Under the pieces are notes generated by a model. The model saw only the letters and a list, made by a program, of their open reading frames with translations. It was not told the DNA's origin and searched no databases. Positions 23,330-34,580 of a DNA stretch of 64,000 nucleotides are shown here, piece after piece. The DNA lies in contig NC_080559.1 in assembly GCF_030253575.1 (NCBI RefSeq), forward strand, positions 33,413,501-33,477,500. Reading direction: 5' to 3'. The stretch is from Rhododendron vialii. Taxonomy: Eukaryota; Streptophyta; Magnoliopsida; Ericales; Ericaceae. Each line of letters begins with the position of its first letter. Within the stretch, counting starts at the first letter, position 1. The position numbers and the translations under genes are program-made.

Positions 23330-24637
23330 ATGATTCTGAATGGATGCTCGGTCACTCCGAGTATTTCCCCCAACGTATTCAACTCAAAGTCTCGTTTCTC
23401 GGGTTCATATGGTGGCATCCCTCCTCTGCCTTCCCGTGTTTCAAATCAAAGCATTAGGAGTTCATGGAAACTCTTTCAAGGGCTGACATTGCAGTCTTCC
23501 ATCGGTATGTAGACTCTCTCATTTGTTTCATTTAGGTTGCATGTTTCGAAATTAGATCCTGTATTTATGCAATCAGAGTGATTTTTGAGGTAAAAAGCTT
23601 AGTTTGTTGTACCCAGATTATATGACGTTAGAAACGTTAGATGAAGGAATATATGGCTTTGGTCCCTACTGAGTGATGTTTTGCTTGGAATTATTTTAGC
23701 ACGGGCTTCTTTCCACCTACATGATCCAGCAATGCATATATATATATATATATATAGGAGGCATATGATATGGTAGATTGAAATCATCAGAATGGGTCTC
23801 TTCTGGAGCCTTTTTTCATTGGAAGAATAGAACCATAACTTGTTTATAGTTACAATAACAACCAGCACGGATGATTCTTCCCCAGAAGCTAAATGTGAAA
23901 AGAGATGCTTCTTTTTCTTCTTTTCTGAAGTCATTTTTTTTTCCTGGGAATGCTTATGTGGAATATTTCGAATTCATATCGCAGGGAATACTCGTCTTCA
24001 GCATCTTGCGGCTGCATCAACACCATTCTTTAGTGGTAATGATTGTAGCTTTGCATGTAGTACGATACCCACAGTTGGTAGGCAGAAGCTGCGACCTTTT
24101 CTGGCCCCACCAAGATCTTCCATCGAGATGCCTTGGAGTATTCGTTACCCTGCTTCAAAAGGCGAGAAGGTAAAGTGGTGGTGGAGAACCCTAGCATGTC
24201 TCCCATATATCATATCCCTCCGCGATACATGGAAGTATTGGGAAGCAGCGTATCGTCTCTACCCATCCTTGGAGCAATTCGAGTTCTTGACATCCGGATT
24301 TTACCGGGCTTTTGACAGATTGCCAAGATGGTTTGTCATGGTATATTTTACCGCTGCATATCTTGGTGTGGTTAGGAGAAAGGAACTTCCCCACTTCTTG
24401 AGGTTCAATACAGTGATGTCCATGCTAATGGAGAATGCCATTCAGATTCTGGAGACGGCGAGCAGTTTCTTTCCATGTGCATTATTTTTGGGTAGGACTG
24501 GTTATCAGCATTTTTGGATTGGTCTTGGAGTTGTCTACATGTTGACAGTGTTGGTATGCATGGGGTCCTCCATACTTGGGATGTATGTTGAAGTTCCGCT
24601 AGTCAGCGAGGCGGCTTTTATCCATACAAAGATGTAG
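23330..24637 (+). CDS. TIC20: Chloroplast inner-envelope translocon protein TIC20 (2 exons)
   Basis: Channel-forming subunit of the TIC complex that imports nuclear-encoded proteins across the chloroplast inner envelope. Exons inferred 23330-23504 and 23985-24637 (phase 1; donor atcg|gtatgt, acceptor atcgcag), giving 275 aa, close to the usual length of about 270 for TIC20-I. The first 58 residues are rich in Ser, Asn and basic residues, as in a transit peptide. Family motifs: WWWRTLACLPY at 123-133, SLEQFEFLTSGFYRAFDRLP, LGVVRRKELPHFLRFNTVMS and the final EAAFIHTKM, with four hydrophobic segments. It resembles TIC20-I/IV more than the shorter TIC20-II/V. The start was chosen because MILNG follows a 3' splice site directly and resembles the TIC20-I start. 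No truncation seen. Confidence 0.9.
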
Positions 24638-25522
24638 GATACAAGGATGTGGCTCTTCTGGTCAGGCTTTGCTTTTTCTTTCTTGGGGAGGTTATTACAA
24701 ATGACATTTTCCAGTTAGCACTGAAATTTAAACATTATGAAGGAAGTTCGAAATATCAAGTAGGTGTCACTAGGTACGGCTTTTACGTGTGTTTTCATCT
24801 CTTTGGTTCTAAGGTTGATTCTCCTTATTGTTTCATATCCTGCTTTTCTAGGTCTTTTGTGCGAGTCAGAAATTGAGAGATTGTTTTGATCCGTTGGGTT
24901 CAGAAGATTGTATTGAGTTCGAGTTCAGTTTCTTTTACATTAGGGTTGCAGTGGGGACAAATTCTTAATATGGCAAGAATGTTGTATGTTGTTTGAGAAC
25001 TGAGTAGTAGTCTAGTTCCAATGAAATTGCGCTTTCTGTTCTGGTGATTGAAGAGACAAAAAGTATCCAACTTGATTATGCATATGCATGGCTTCTCATT
25101 TCTGTATAATTTGTTGCTTAAAGCTTGTGAAATTTCGTTGTCCCACTCAACAGGTCTGCCAACTTAGCTGGAGCTATGGAATTTTTTGTCCTCCTAAAAT
25201 AAAAGAATGAGATCATTGGTCATTGAGAAATCCTGTCCAAGAAAAAGGTAGTATTTCAAAGTTGGGGTTAGCCACTTTTCTTTTCTTTTCTGTATCTTTT
25301 TCTCCAGATTTCTCTGCACTGTAGAAGGTGGGAACGCACTTCAATGTGGGACTATATCTCTTTTGAGGGAATTGAGTTTTGTTCACCCTTCACATAGCGA
25401 ACATTATTCTTCTTCCTATTAATTGAAATGATGTGAATTTTATCACAAAGTGATGTCATGCTTACTAAAAAGTGATGGATTTTCAATGTCATGCTTACTC
25501 TCTTTTAAGGAGGGTGAACAAA
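24638..25522. other. 3' region of TIC20 and intergenic DNA
   Basis: Probably holds the TIC20 3' UTR (T-rich, from 24638). No further gene recognised. Confidence 0.4.
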
Positions 25523-25730
25523 GAACTGTGCTACTAGTATAGACAAAAAATCTGTACCAGTGGGTACAAACCCCCTTTTGGGTTTAAAAAAATGATCGGA
25601 ATCGCTCATTTTGTTTATGGTTCCTATAAAAAATAAGCTTAATTCGGTATCGGAGTCGCTCATTTAGGGGCCCAAAAAGGGATTTGTACCCACTGTTACA
25701 GATTTTTTGTCTGTACTAGTAGACTTTCTG
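25523..25730. mobile_element. Mutator-type MITE with 9-bp target duplication
   Basis: 208-bp near-palindrome. Arms share ctactagta, agacaaaaaatctgta and cagtgggtacaaa in inverted orientation. It is flanked by exact gtgaacaaa copies (25514-25522 and 25731-25739). No coding capacity. Confidence 0.82.
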
Positions 25731-25739
25731 GTGAACAAA

Positions 25740-27226
25740 ATTGCATTCCTGAGACAGTTTTGTTTTCTTGGTGATGGGGTTTTGAATTCTAGATAGTTTT
25801 TGAACGTGGGTGGCTAGAGATAAGAGTATTTCATTTTTCCATCCTTTAGGAATGATAAAAAGTTGACAAAAAGATGAGACACCAAATTCGTGATCTCCCT
25901 TTTCGTATTTGAAATAGATTTTTCTATCTATCCTACCACGTCTCGTCTACCATCACTGTTATATTTCGTTAATACAATTCGCAAGTCTTCTATTCAAATA
26001 GAGAGAGTAATTATCACTCTTCCAAAATGGACACCCAATTATGTCTGTTCCTATTTGGTTTTTCTCCATTTTGGGCGTTTAGTGGTGCCTTGCGGTGTAT
26101 GGCCTTCCTGTTGTTGCGTATGGGTTCATCCCATCAACTTAAATTAGGTCATGTTTCAAAACACCTTCTTAAAATATAAGTATTTATTTCACATTTTTAA
26201 ATTAAAAAATAATGTAAATAAAAAATAATTTTTAAAATTTTTTGTACCATATAATCAAATTAAGTGCGTAAACACATAATTTTTAAACTTGAAATTATCT
26301 TCTTAAAAAATAAATATTTATTTCCCTTTCGAAAACAGGCCCAGTGGCTCTACCAAACCAAGTGGTCAAGATAAGTTTCCAAGTTTTTGTCAAGACGTGT
26401 AGAATTTTCAAAGGTAGGGCCAAAATAAACACCAATCAAACAGCGCCAGTTGATTACTTCACCAGTGCTGCCTCTACTTTTATGTGGGTGCCTAGAACTC
26501 AACTAATCACGATACACACAGGGTGCGTTCCAGTAACTAAATTAAATGCAATGTATTCTGAGAGAATTATCTGTCTCGTAAAGCGAAAAATAAGTATTTA
26601 TAAAATAAAATAAGAACCTTAGCAGAATGGGGCCGTAGTCTCTTGTCTCGCAATTATTAAGTAATTAATGAATTGAAAGCAGTAACTAAAATTCGCGCAT
26701 TTGAAGGTTGAGGAATGGACCGATAGGTATATGTCATTTTCCCGCGAGCCTATTCAAGGTATGTTTGTCTAGAATTTAAGCAAGCGTTGGAGGACCGTCA
26801 TAGTGTCATGATAAAATCTTGAGAAGGATATTTAAACAAAACAATCATGATATGTGCGCCGGTTCAAAATAACATATCACGTACTCAGATATACTTTCGA
26901 AGGAAAGTTTTAGAATTTATATATGGTTCTTTAGCACTCATATTTATCTATGAAACACCAACACATCTAAATAATTGTATTTCACGTACCGGGAATTTGT
27001 AGAACACGTCAAGTGACATGTCCGACATGTCCGTTCGTTATTGTCAAATTTAAGTAGGACACATCTACGATACATTGGGAAAGCTGTATCACTTCCTCCT
27101 ACGAAAAGAGAGAGGATATTTTCAGGGATTAAAAGTTGTAGTAGTAATTAAACTTGTCACTTGTGTGTCGTGAATCTTTCTAATGGATCATCTCTATTAT
27201 ACTCCTATATGAAAGTAATGGCAGTT
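25740..27226. other. Intergenic DNA
   Basis: AT-rich, without repeats I could define or a recognised gene. Small open frames (for example 26344-26613) show no domain. Confidence 0.4.
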
Positions 27227-27235
27227 TTAATTTTA

Positions 27236-27468
27236 GAGAAAATCTTCTTTACGGAGGTGTTGTAAACAAGTGTTTACAGCACTCAATCGTGACCGTCCAA
27301 AAGTGTTTTGGACGGTCAAGATGTTAATGAAATTTTTTCGGAAAAGAGTTAATCGTGACCAGTCATAATTGAAAACAAATCTCGGCTATTGATTGTGCGA
27401 ATAGACGGCTGACATTGCGTCACTCTGTAAACAGGTTGTTCACAGAGCCTCCGAGAAAAAAAACTCTC
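27236..27468. mobile_element. Mutator-type MITE with 9-bp target duplication
   Basis: 233 bp, starting gagaaaatc and ending aactctc. Subterminal inverted motifs are cggaggtgttgtaaacaagt and its imperfect complement ending gagcctccg. Exact ttaatttta duplications lie at 27227-27235 and 27469-27477. Confidence 0.82.
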
Positions 27469-27649
27469 TTAATTTTATATGATACTTGTGGATGAAGTAT
27501 CATATTAAACACTTTATAAAAAATAGGCACACGTGTATTTTATACTGTGCCCAGCCCCATTAATTTATAATAATTGCAGCAAATAAATACATTCGTGTTC
27601 GTATATGTGTCCGTGTTCATACGCCTAATATGTTTATCTATCCTTGTAT

Positions 27650-27660
27650 GTATATATATA
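27650..27660 (+). promoter_or_regulatory. Probable TATA box of the 27.7 kb gene
   Basis: tatatatata about 75 bp before the ATG at 27732, a normal plant TATA-to-ATG distance with a short leader. Confidence 0.45.
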
Positions 27661-27731
27661 GCCTATAGCCTTTGTGCATTAGGATGCTTCATACAAACCC
27701 AAGTCCATTATTCCCCACACAAGAACAAGAT

Positions 27732-27986
27732 ATGGCCTCAAACAGAATCATCACCGTCAGCACATCGCCGAAAGAGAGCGGCGGCACCGGAGATGCAGCC
27801 AATTTGGCCAAGGGTCAATGCGTTTGTTCACCCACGACGCACCAAGGTTCGTTCAGGTGCAGATTTCACAGGGCTTCTGACTCAACCACTACTACTACTA
27901 CTCCATGCTTCAAGCGATCCAAATCCACCCCTAGTTCTAACCACCCAGTCACTGCTCTCTCTCCCAAATCCGTTGAGTCTACATAA
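27732..27986 (+). CDS. Small serine-rich-like protein with CVCSPT motif
   Basis: 84 aa, intronless. It starts MASNRIITVS and carries CVCSPTTHQGSFRCRFHR near residues 33-50, followed by a Ser/Thr-rich tail with a Thr run and KRSKS. The CVCSPTxHxGSFRC motif defines a small plant family annotated as serine-rich protein-like (Arabidopsis At1g67910 type), whose biochemical role is not established. There is no signal peptide or membrane segment; the Cys/His spacing could bind metal, but that is conjecture. An ATG fits the family start; the longer upstream frame is only open DNA. CT and AT microsatellites follow directly in the 3' UTR. A second member lies 2.9 kb downstream on the same strand. Confidence 0.8.
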   Translation: MASNRIITVSTSPKESGGTGDAANLAKGQCVCSPTTHQGSFRCRFHRASDSTTTTTTPCFKRSKSTPSSNHPVTALSPKSVEST

Positions 27987-27991
27987 GCAAC

Positions 27992-28050
<59 letters not shown>
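27992..28050. repeat. CT then AT microsatellites
   Basis: A CT run of about 32 bp passes directly into an AT run of about 26 bp, just after the stop codon of the small CVCSPT gene, so probably in its 3' UTR. Confidence 0.85.
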
Positions 28051-28059
<9 letters not shown>

Positions 28060-28217
28060 CAAATGAATATGTCTCTTCAACTTTGTGAGTGAAGAAGTGT
28101 TGGGTCTCTGTATTGCTCTGTTTTTTTAAGGGAAAATGGGGGGCTTGCTATTGATGATTTATGATAAGCAAAAAAAATAAGATTTGTGCTCTCTAATTAG
28201 AATATGTTTGGATGCTG

Positions 28218-28287
<70 letters not shown>

Positions 28288-28449
28288 CAAATGAATATGT
28301 CTCTTCAACTTTGTGAGTGAAGAAGTGTTGGGTCTCTGTATTGCTCTGTTTTTTTAAGGGAAAATGGGGGGCTTGCTATTGATGATTTATGATAAGCAAA
28401 AAAAATAAGATTTGTGCTCTCTAATTAGAATATGTTTGGATGCTGAATT
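28051..28449. repeat. Exact 171-bp direct duplication separated by an AT tract
   Basis: 28051-28221 and 28279-28449 are identical as far as I can read (ttatatgtacaaatgaatat ... gatgctgaatt), separated by an AT run of about 57 bp. The first copy also follows an AT run, so the unit is AT tract plus 171 bp, period 228 bp. This suggests unequal exchange between AT tracts, or an assembly artefact. Confidence 0.9.
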
Positions 28450-30730
28450 TATGGATGGATTTGGATGCTGTTTTGATCGAGGTACCCATGTAGACAAGTT
28501 CAAATCAATTGTGTTCAATTGATGGATTCAACTTACTAGTAAAGTTATATGTTTGCGTACATCAATCATTCCTCAGATTTTGAGTGAGAACTTCGTGCAC
28601 TGGATACGCCCTTTTGATGGATTATATATCTGTTGTAATTAATTAGGATGTTTAATGGATAATACTATTTTGTACACTCCTACACTATATACGAAGGTGG
28701 AAGGTGAGTTTGTGTTGAAGACAGTTCAACAAAAGCAAAGGCAAAAGAGGAAATTAAGCTTTCACAGACCTCTGTAATTTTGGGCTGTCAATATTATACC
28801 AAAGCACTACAATCACCATTTTTGTAAATTTAAAGATAGATAATGGTGTTCTTGTGTTCAATTAATTGTTGTACCGAACCTCGCTCTCTTAAGAGGTCAG
28901 TAAGATACACCTCCAATTGAAGGAAATTTCGCCGATCAAAAAAAAAATCGATGGAAATTTCTACAGCTCATATTAGTCCATAAACCACACGAAAATCTAC
29001 TGGTGATAAATTCATGAGAGAAACAAATAAGGCACATGACACAAATCACGAGAGTCAAAATGAGATTTATCAAAAATGTTTGGGGACACAACTTTGAACA
29101 CAACCATATTCAAAGTCGTTGAATGTACGTCGGACCACATGCATAAAATGGTTTGGACACAGTTGCGTCCGAAATTTTGTTTTAAAATGTGTTCATAACA
29201 TTATTACTCTTTTTCTAATCGCCGTATCTCTGTTAATTTATATCCCTTACAAGATATGTGGGGTGGGATTAGATGAAGTCATAGCCATTTATTCCAAATC
29301 AGTGACTCATGTATATCTCCTTTGTTTGACCTCTTCCTTTTCTTATGGACCCTAGAAATGGTTGTGATGAGTTTTGAAAGGCCAAGAATTGTTTGGATGG
29401 AATCATATTTTGCCCATAAAATTAGGTGAGACAGAGAGTTATGGGACTCCTCCATACATGAAAATAGATTCCATGTTCTGATTGTGATATTTGCAGAGAG
29501 AATAAATTGACCACTCGAAAATATTTTTATCACACCCTTATCTTATCTGCAATCATCAAAGAAATGGGTTTTTTCTTGTCACAGTCAGAGGAGAGTTAAG
29601 AGACACCAGAATTCACATTTGCCAGCGTGCCAACTGATTATTACCCACAACCTCACAGCACTTCTTGTTGTTATCCCAGTTATAGAATTCGTGTGTAAGC
29701 AGGATCGAGAACGTAAAACCGTATTCGAAATATATCTTGAACTAATAGAAATTGCTAGAACGAAAATTAAGGATTGGAAGTGAAGACGCAGGACGCTTTT
29801 GAAGAATTATATGACTAAGGTTGCTGTAGAACCACCGGGCCAACTGCCCTGATACAACAGATTAATTGAACCAACCCAGATCTGTTATTGGACCTCTCTC
29901 TCTCTGACAGACATCAGGTAGAAGTACTGCATGGCGCATGCACGAACGAATACAACCACCGCCCATGTGTGCTAGAATCCAAAACACAAAAAGTACTTTA
30001 CCCACAAAATGACTCGGAACAACCTCAGCATAGTTTTGTCACTTTCCAAACCCAATCAACTCCCTTCAAATCAAAGCCTAATCTCACACCCACTTGATGG
30101 AGAGGTTATACAATAGTATTGGAACACCGTCACATGACGCCCTAATATCACGCATTAGAGTCCATATATTTTCCACTTGATGCCAAGTTAATAGAAAAAG
30201 TTATGAACGCAAATACCAACACGATAAATTACTAACACTTGTCATTTCGGCGTCATGTCAAAACTTTTATGAGCACAAGTGAACTCCCATGAAAACAAAT
30301 TACCCCTATAATATAAGAAGTCAAATTATTCTCCAGCCAGAAGAACCTTGCTGAACCAAAGAAATGGAGACCCTGTTGAAAGAATAGGGTTAAAAGTTGA
30401 AGGAAAAGAGAGATGGTGCTTTCATAGCTTATAAGCATCACAGGAACTGATTGTTCTAGAGAAGCATGGGGGGCCACCACATAATCAAAATCACCACCAT
30501 GCTAACTTATTAGGCCCCCATGGCTAGGCAAGTGATGTGTGAGTGACTCAGATTTCTCAGAAAAACCTCAGCAGCTTAAAGAACAAACCGCGGATCAAAA
30601 AAAAAAGAAGCTTAAAGAACAAACCAATAGGAAGAAACACCTCATTACAGCTTTCAAGAAAAGCATACCTTCCCTGGGAATCTGATCTAAAAAGCTCTTT
30701 ATGCCGAACTTTACTTAGCCACCTCTCCTT
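28450..30730. other. Intergenic DNA between the two CVCSPT-family genes
   Basis: No gene or well-defined transposon recognised. A few short open frames without known motifs. Confidence 0.4.
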
Positions 30731-30733
30731 ACC

Positions 30734-30740
30734 TATATAA
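30734..30740 (+). promoter_or_regulatory. Probable TATA box of the 30.8 kb gene
   Basis: tatataa in the context cctatataatg, about 100 bp before the ATG at 30838, followed by an A/G-rich leader. Confidence 0.5.
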
Positions 30741-30837
30741 TGTGAAAACATACATATTCTTTTCTCTTCAAGCCACTCCTCTAATTCCATCACAACCCAG
30801 GAATAAAAGGGAGAATAGGGAGGAAGAGAAGAAAAAG

Positions 30838-31089
30838 ATGTGCTACCCGGGTTTTCCTCCGATAAGCCTCCGGGAACTGGCATGGGGCCGCAGATGGAAT
30901 GTTCTGGAGAGGCCACAGGTGGTTCAGAGAGAGATAGCAACCGGGCAACAACCAAGAGTGGCCGTTGAAGCGGCGGCACAGGGTGGGGGTAGGGTGAAGC
31001 TGTGTGTGTGTTCACCCACAAGGCATCCAGGGTCGTTCCGGTGCAGGCACCATCATGGTGAATACGTCTGGCGTGGCGGCGGTAACTAA
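30838..31089 (+). CDS. Small protein with C-terminal CVCSPTRHPGSFRC motif
   Basis: 83 aa, intronless, starting MCYPGFPPISLRELAWG. It ends with KLCVCSPTRHPGSFRCRHHH then GEYVWRGGGN. The motif matches the gene at 27732 and the same plant serine-rich-like family, but here it sits at the C-terminus and the N-terminal part differs, so the two belong to different subgroups or are old duplicates. The ATG was chosen because it follows a TATA box at a normal distance and a purine-rich leader without upstream ATGs. No signal peptide or membrane segment. Function unknown. An open frame on the opposite strand across this gene is taken as a shadow. Confidence 0.78.
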   Translation: MCYPGFPPISLRELAWGRRWNVLERPQVVQREIATGQQPRVAVEAAAQGGGRVKLCVCSPTRHPGSFRCRHHHGEYVWRGGGN

Positions 31090-31099
31090 TACAAGCTGC

Positions 31100-31709
31100 A
31101 ACCTGTAGTAATTTAGTAAACATATCATTTGAAGCTTTGTTAAAGAGAAGTGTAACATGTTTTTTCAATGTCTGCACTTCCTTCTTTGATGGTTTTACTG
31201 GCCTGCATGGAATATTTAGTTTGATAATTCCTCTCCCTCTCTCTTTCCCCAGGAAACCTTCTCTTGATCCAACTTAGGATACAAATATTGAGACCTCTAA
31301 ATTCCTCATTTTGGGAGAAATTCAAGTGTAGATGCAACTACATGCCAAGTAGACTAGGGGCCAAAGACTTGCTCTAAAGAACAGAATTTTGCCTCTCAGT
31401 TATTGGAAAATAAAGCATAACGCCGAGAAAGGGCAGAAGCTACTAATTACCCAACAATTTTCAAAATGAACAGTAACTTTATTGAAATATCGTGTTCAAC
31501 AATATCTAGATCATACAGATACATCGGTGCATTCCTTTTTGAAATATCTTGATAAATCACGCCATCGTACTTGTGGCCGATACACATCATCGACCAATGA
31601 GCAAGTAGGCCCCAGATAGTGCACAGTCAAGTTCGCCCACTATAACCCATGCTTTTGCTTTGTCTGGATATCTGCAGTGCTTTTCAGGCTCCTCCCATAT
31701 CTACAACAG
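31100..31709. other. Intergenic DNA
   Basis: Probable 3' UTR of the small gene from 31090, then probable 3' UTR of the LEA_2 gene from the right. Nothing else recognised. Confidence 0.4.
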
Positions 31710-34255
31710 CTACTGCAAAAATTAAACACCGGTCTTTAGATTAATAGAGACAACTGTTGTGGGCCTGTGGCCACCCTCTTTCCCCAGTGAAATGAAGCAC
31801 TTCTATTATGTCCTTGAGTTAGCTAAAGAATGTAAATAATAATTGCTTAGACCAACATCCGATTCCTATTGTATGTCATTAGGTTTAAAGCCCATTGCAC
31901 CAGAGGTCACTCCGTGGCAAGTTCAAGCATGCCTAGCATTTAAGTTGGATGAAGTTTTTTTTTTTTTTGATAGGCAAGTTAGATGAAGTTAGTGAACTAG
32001 GAAAATGGTTAACAAGGCCTTAGTAAATGTGAAACCCAAATTACGACATACCAAGCTAAGCAAATGAATTCGATTAATTCCGGCTATGAAATGGGGAGGA
32101 AGGGATCATGTCTACCAACTACACAAACTTAAAACGCATAAACAAAGGGGTGCAAAGAGATAAAATCCCAAGAACGAAAAAAAAAAAAAAACTGAAGAAA
32201 AAGATACTCACCTCTGGGTAGCAATCTTGATGGGTAACTGTCTGGTTTTTTGTACTTACATATACTTCACAAGATACTCTTGCCTGGTGAAAATTTCAAG
32301 AAAACCGAATAAATGCATTGAGGTAGAAGGTCTAACTTCTGGTGCAGGCAGAAAAGAAATCTCGAACATATGAACAAGTACTTGGAATCGCCAAAAAACA
32401 GATGGAAGACAGACAAGGACCCTCAATGTAGCATACCATTTTAAGGCTAACAACGGGACTAATAAAAGCACGTTCATGCGCATATGTAGTACTGGTAAAA
32501 GAAAATGAAAAGTCACTATAGCTTAATCAGAGAGCCCAGCACACACCAACTTGTTTTGCTTATCAGGATTGTCCTTAAAAAATCCATAACTTCGAAACTA
32601 TGTTTTATGCGATACATATCAGAAACTATGCACTTATGAACAGCTATTTGATGGTGGCTGCATTGCTACAGAGACTATGCATCCTAATAAGATCTCAGGG
32701 TTCATCTGCATGCCCATTTGCAATTACCTTACCCTTGATCAGAACACACATTTTTTGTTCATAAATGTTTGCAAGGGGTATTATGGTAAAGTGCAACATA
32801 AAACAACACTGCTACGAATCAACAGATGACCAATCAATACAAACATAGTGAACTAATCCAGCTGCTAAACCCCCCCTTCCCAAATAGCTTTCATCAATGG
32901 GTTGCACTTAAAATTCAGTATTGTTTCATCATCCCTAACTCAAAGAGAAACACCACAAGAACCCAACAAATCCGTACAACCATAACTCCGCAGAAAGCAA
33001 CTCCCTCTCCTTTTCAAAACCCTAATTTCCTCATCCCCACATGTCCAGGGGTGGCTCCACTACCGGGGGTGCTGCAGTGCACCTCCCGCACTACATGTGT
33101 AGTGCGGCCAATCCAGCCGTCCATCTTGGCAATAGACGGCTCGGATTTTCATTCAAACAATGGACGGGTAGGATTTGTAGAAGCTCGGATTATATCCAAC
33201 CGTTCATTGTCAAGATCGATGGCCCGTGTGCGCCCTACAGGGTGCCTTACACGGCCTTACACCATAGGATTTTCCAATCCGTCTTTAAGTGCTTCGCTGA
33301 GTTCAAAAAAATGCACTAAAATTCTGTATATTTTCTATGAAAATTGATTTTTTATAATATTGTCTGCATTTTATCATTCATACAATTCACTTGAATTCGT
33401 TACTAGGTAGATCAATAGCTCAATAAAAACAACTAAACCAGGCCCGCTAAGTTTTCAACCAAAATAAATTTTACTCCCTCCGTCCCATTTTGATAGCCCC
33501 AACTAAAAACACTATTCAATTTTTGGATAAAAAATTAACGTACTTTACTTTTTGATCTCAAAATTGTACATTTCTTTTCGTAGGGACGAAGTGAGTACAC
33601 ACTGTTTTGTGTACAAAAAATTTCTCACACTTGCCAACGCTGAGACAAAATTCTGACTAAATTGAAATCAAAACAACGAACGAATTTCGCATACCTTGAT
33701 TGGAACATCAACGAAGAAGATCCCAACCGTTCCCTTGACCACCGAATCCGTATCAAAAGGAATCAAGCCCCTGGCCAAATCCTCAACCAAATAAACCACA
33801 TCATGAACCACTTCCAATCCGTCAAGCACAAGCGTAGCATTAACATACGAGGATCCCCTAGCCCTAATCTCCCCGCCATCCGACGTCACGAACCCCAGCT
33901 CTCGCCCGCGGTACCCGACGGACACGACGAGGGACGAGTATCGGAAAGAGAAGAAGTCGCGGTTGAAGACTCGTAGGGTCAGAGAGAGAGAGACGGAGAG
34001 AGAGAGCCGAGGGGAGGTGAGGACTTGGATTTTGTTGAGGCGGAGGCGGGAGAGGGTGAGGGTCGGGTCGGAGGGGTAGAGGAGGAGGGCGGCGGCGGAG
34101 AGGAGGAGGAGGGCGGCGGCGGAGAGGGCGAGGCAGCGGCGGAGGGAGCGGTTGTTGCGGGTCTGAAAGGGGTAGAGGGGTAAGACGACGTAGTTTTGGT
34201 GGGTGGGGGGGTTTGGGGGCAGGGGCGCGTAGAAGTCTTCGTGCTTTGTCGTCAT
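31710..34255 (-). CDS. LEA_2 / NDR1-HIN1-like membrane protein (3 exons, stop-only last exon)
   Basis: Minus-strand gene. Inferred exons: 34255-33695, 32283-32212 and a last exon whose first codon is the stop (TAG, 31712-31710), giving 211 aa. It starts MTTKHEDFYAPLPPNPP (Pro-rich cytosolic tail), then a Leu/Ala-rich membrane segment near residues 44-61 after basic RRC. A LEA_2-type beta domain follows (SLTLRVFNRDFFSFRYSS, ending DVPIKARVSCEVYV, TVTHQDCYPE). The 24-codon second exon was found by the conserved RVSCEV...CYPE end and joins in frame (aag|gtatgc; caccag|gcaaga). Its end is a strong donor (gag|gtgagt). Such LEA_2/NHL proteins are usually membrane-anchored and linked to stress or defence; the role here is unknown. 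Exon 1 is GC-rich and gene-like. Confidence 0.82.
31942..31990 (-). mobile_element. Minimal retro-insertion inside a LEA_2 intron
   Basis: aagttggatgaagtt (31942-31956) and aagttagatgaagtt (31976-31990) flank only 19 bp: a T run plus gataggc. Read on the minus strand this is a few bases plus a poly-A tail with a 15-bp target duplication, an extremely 5'-truncated retroelement insertion. Confidence 0.5.
33052..33272. repeat. Interspersed repeat with the ttggcaat-gacgg core
   Basis: GC-richer block in the first LEA_2 intron. Its core agccgtccatcttggcaata followed by gacggctcggat matches 51893-51925 (gccgtttatattggcaatcg, acggttcggatc). A related piece may lie near 38460-38560. MITE-like; target duplication not resolved. 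Confidence 0.5.
33474..33595. mobile_element. Stowaway-type MITE (Tc1/mariner)
   Basis: 122 bp, beginning ctccctccgtcccattttga and ending tagggacgaagtgag, flanked by TA on both sides (33472-33473, 33596-33597). These are typical Stowaway ends and target duplication. It lies in the first LEA_2 intron. Confidence 0.85.
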
Positions 34256-34399
34256 GTTCGGTTTTGGTTGGAGAGATGTGTACAGAGACCTAAAAAAGTC
34301 TCGAGTCATAAGGTTGGGGGAAAATGTCTTGAGGCATAGGTTAGGTAGAATTACAAAATTAAGCCCAAAACTTTCACTCAAATGTCTCGTAAACATTTA

Positions 34400-34580
34400 C
34401 TCCTTCTGTCTCAAAATATTTGTTCGGTCCGTAAAACGAAAACGTTAAAATAATACAATTTTTTTGGAAAAAATCTAAAAGTTTTTAAACAATTTACTAG
34501 ATATAAATGAGTTCTTTTAATTTATGATGAAAAAAGTTTAAATTTTTTCTTAAAAGAAGTGTGAGTATGTTATCGTCATT
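34400..34580. repeat. Degenerate Stowaway-like end
   Basis: tactccttctgtctcaaaat resembles a Stowaway terminus, but no clear partner end is present. Just upstream of the LEA_2 gene. Confidence 0.3.

Noticed and set aside
30557..31177. 206-codon open frame on the minus strand across the CVCSPT gene at 30838
   Set aside because: Antisense shadow of a GC-rich gene; it lacks a known domain, while the plus strand has the conserved motif and a TATA box.
33662..33976. Plus-strand open frame of 104 codons
   Set aside because: Shadow of the minus-strand LEA_2 exon 1, which is supported by conserved splice sites and family motifs.
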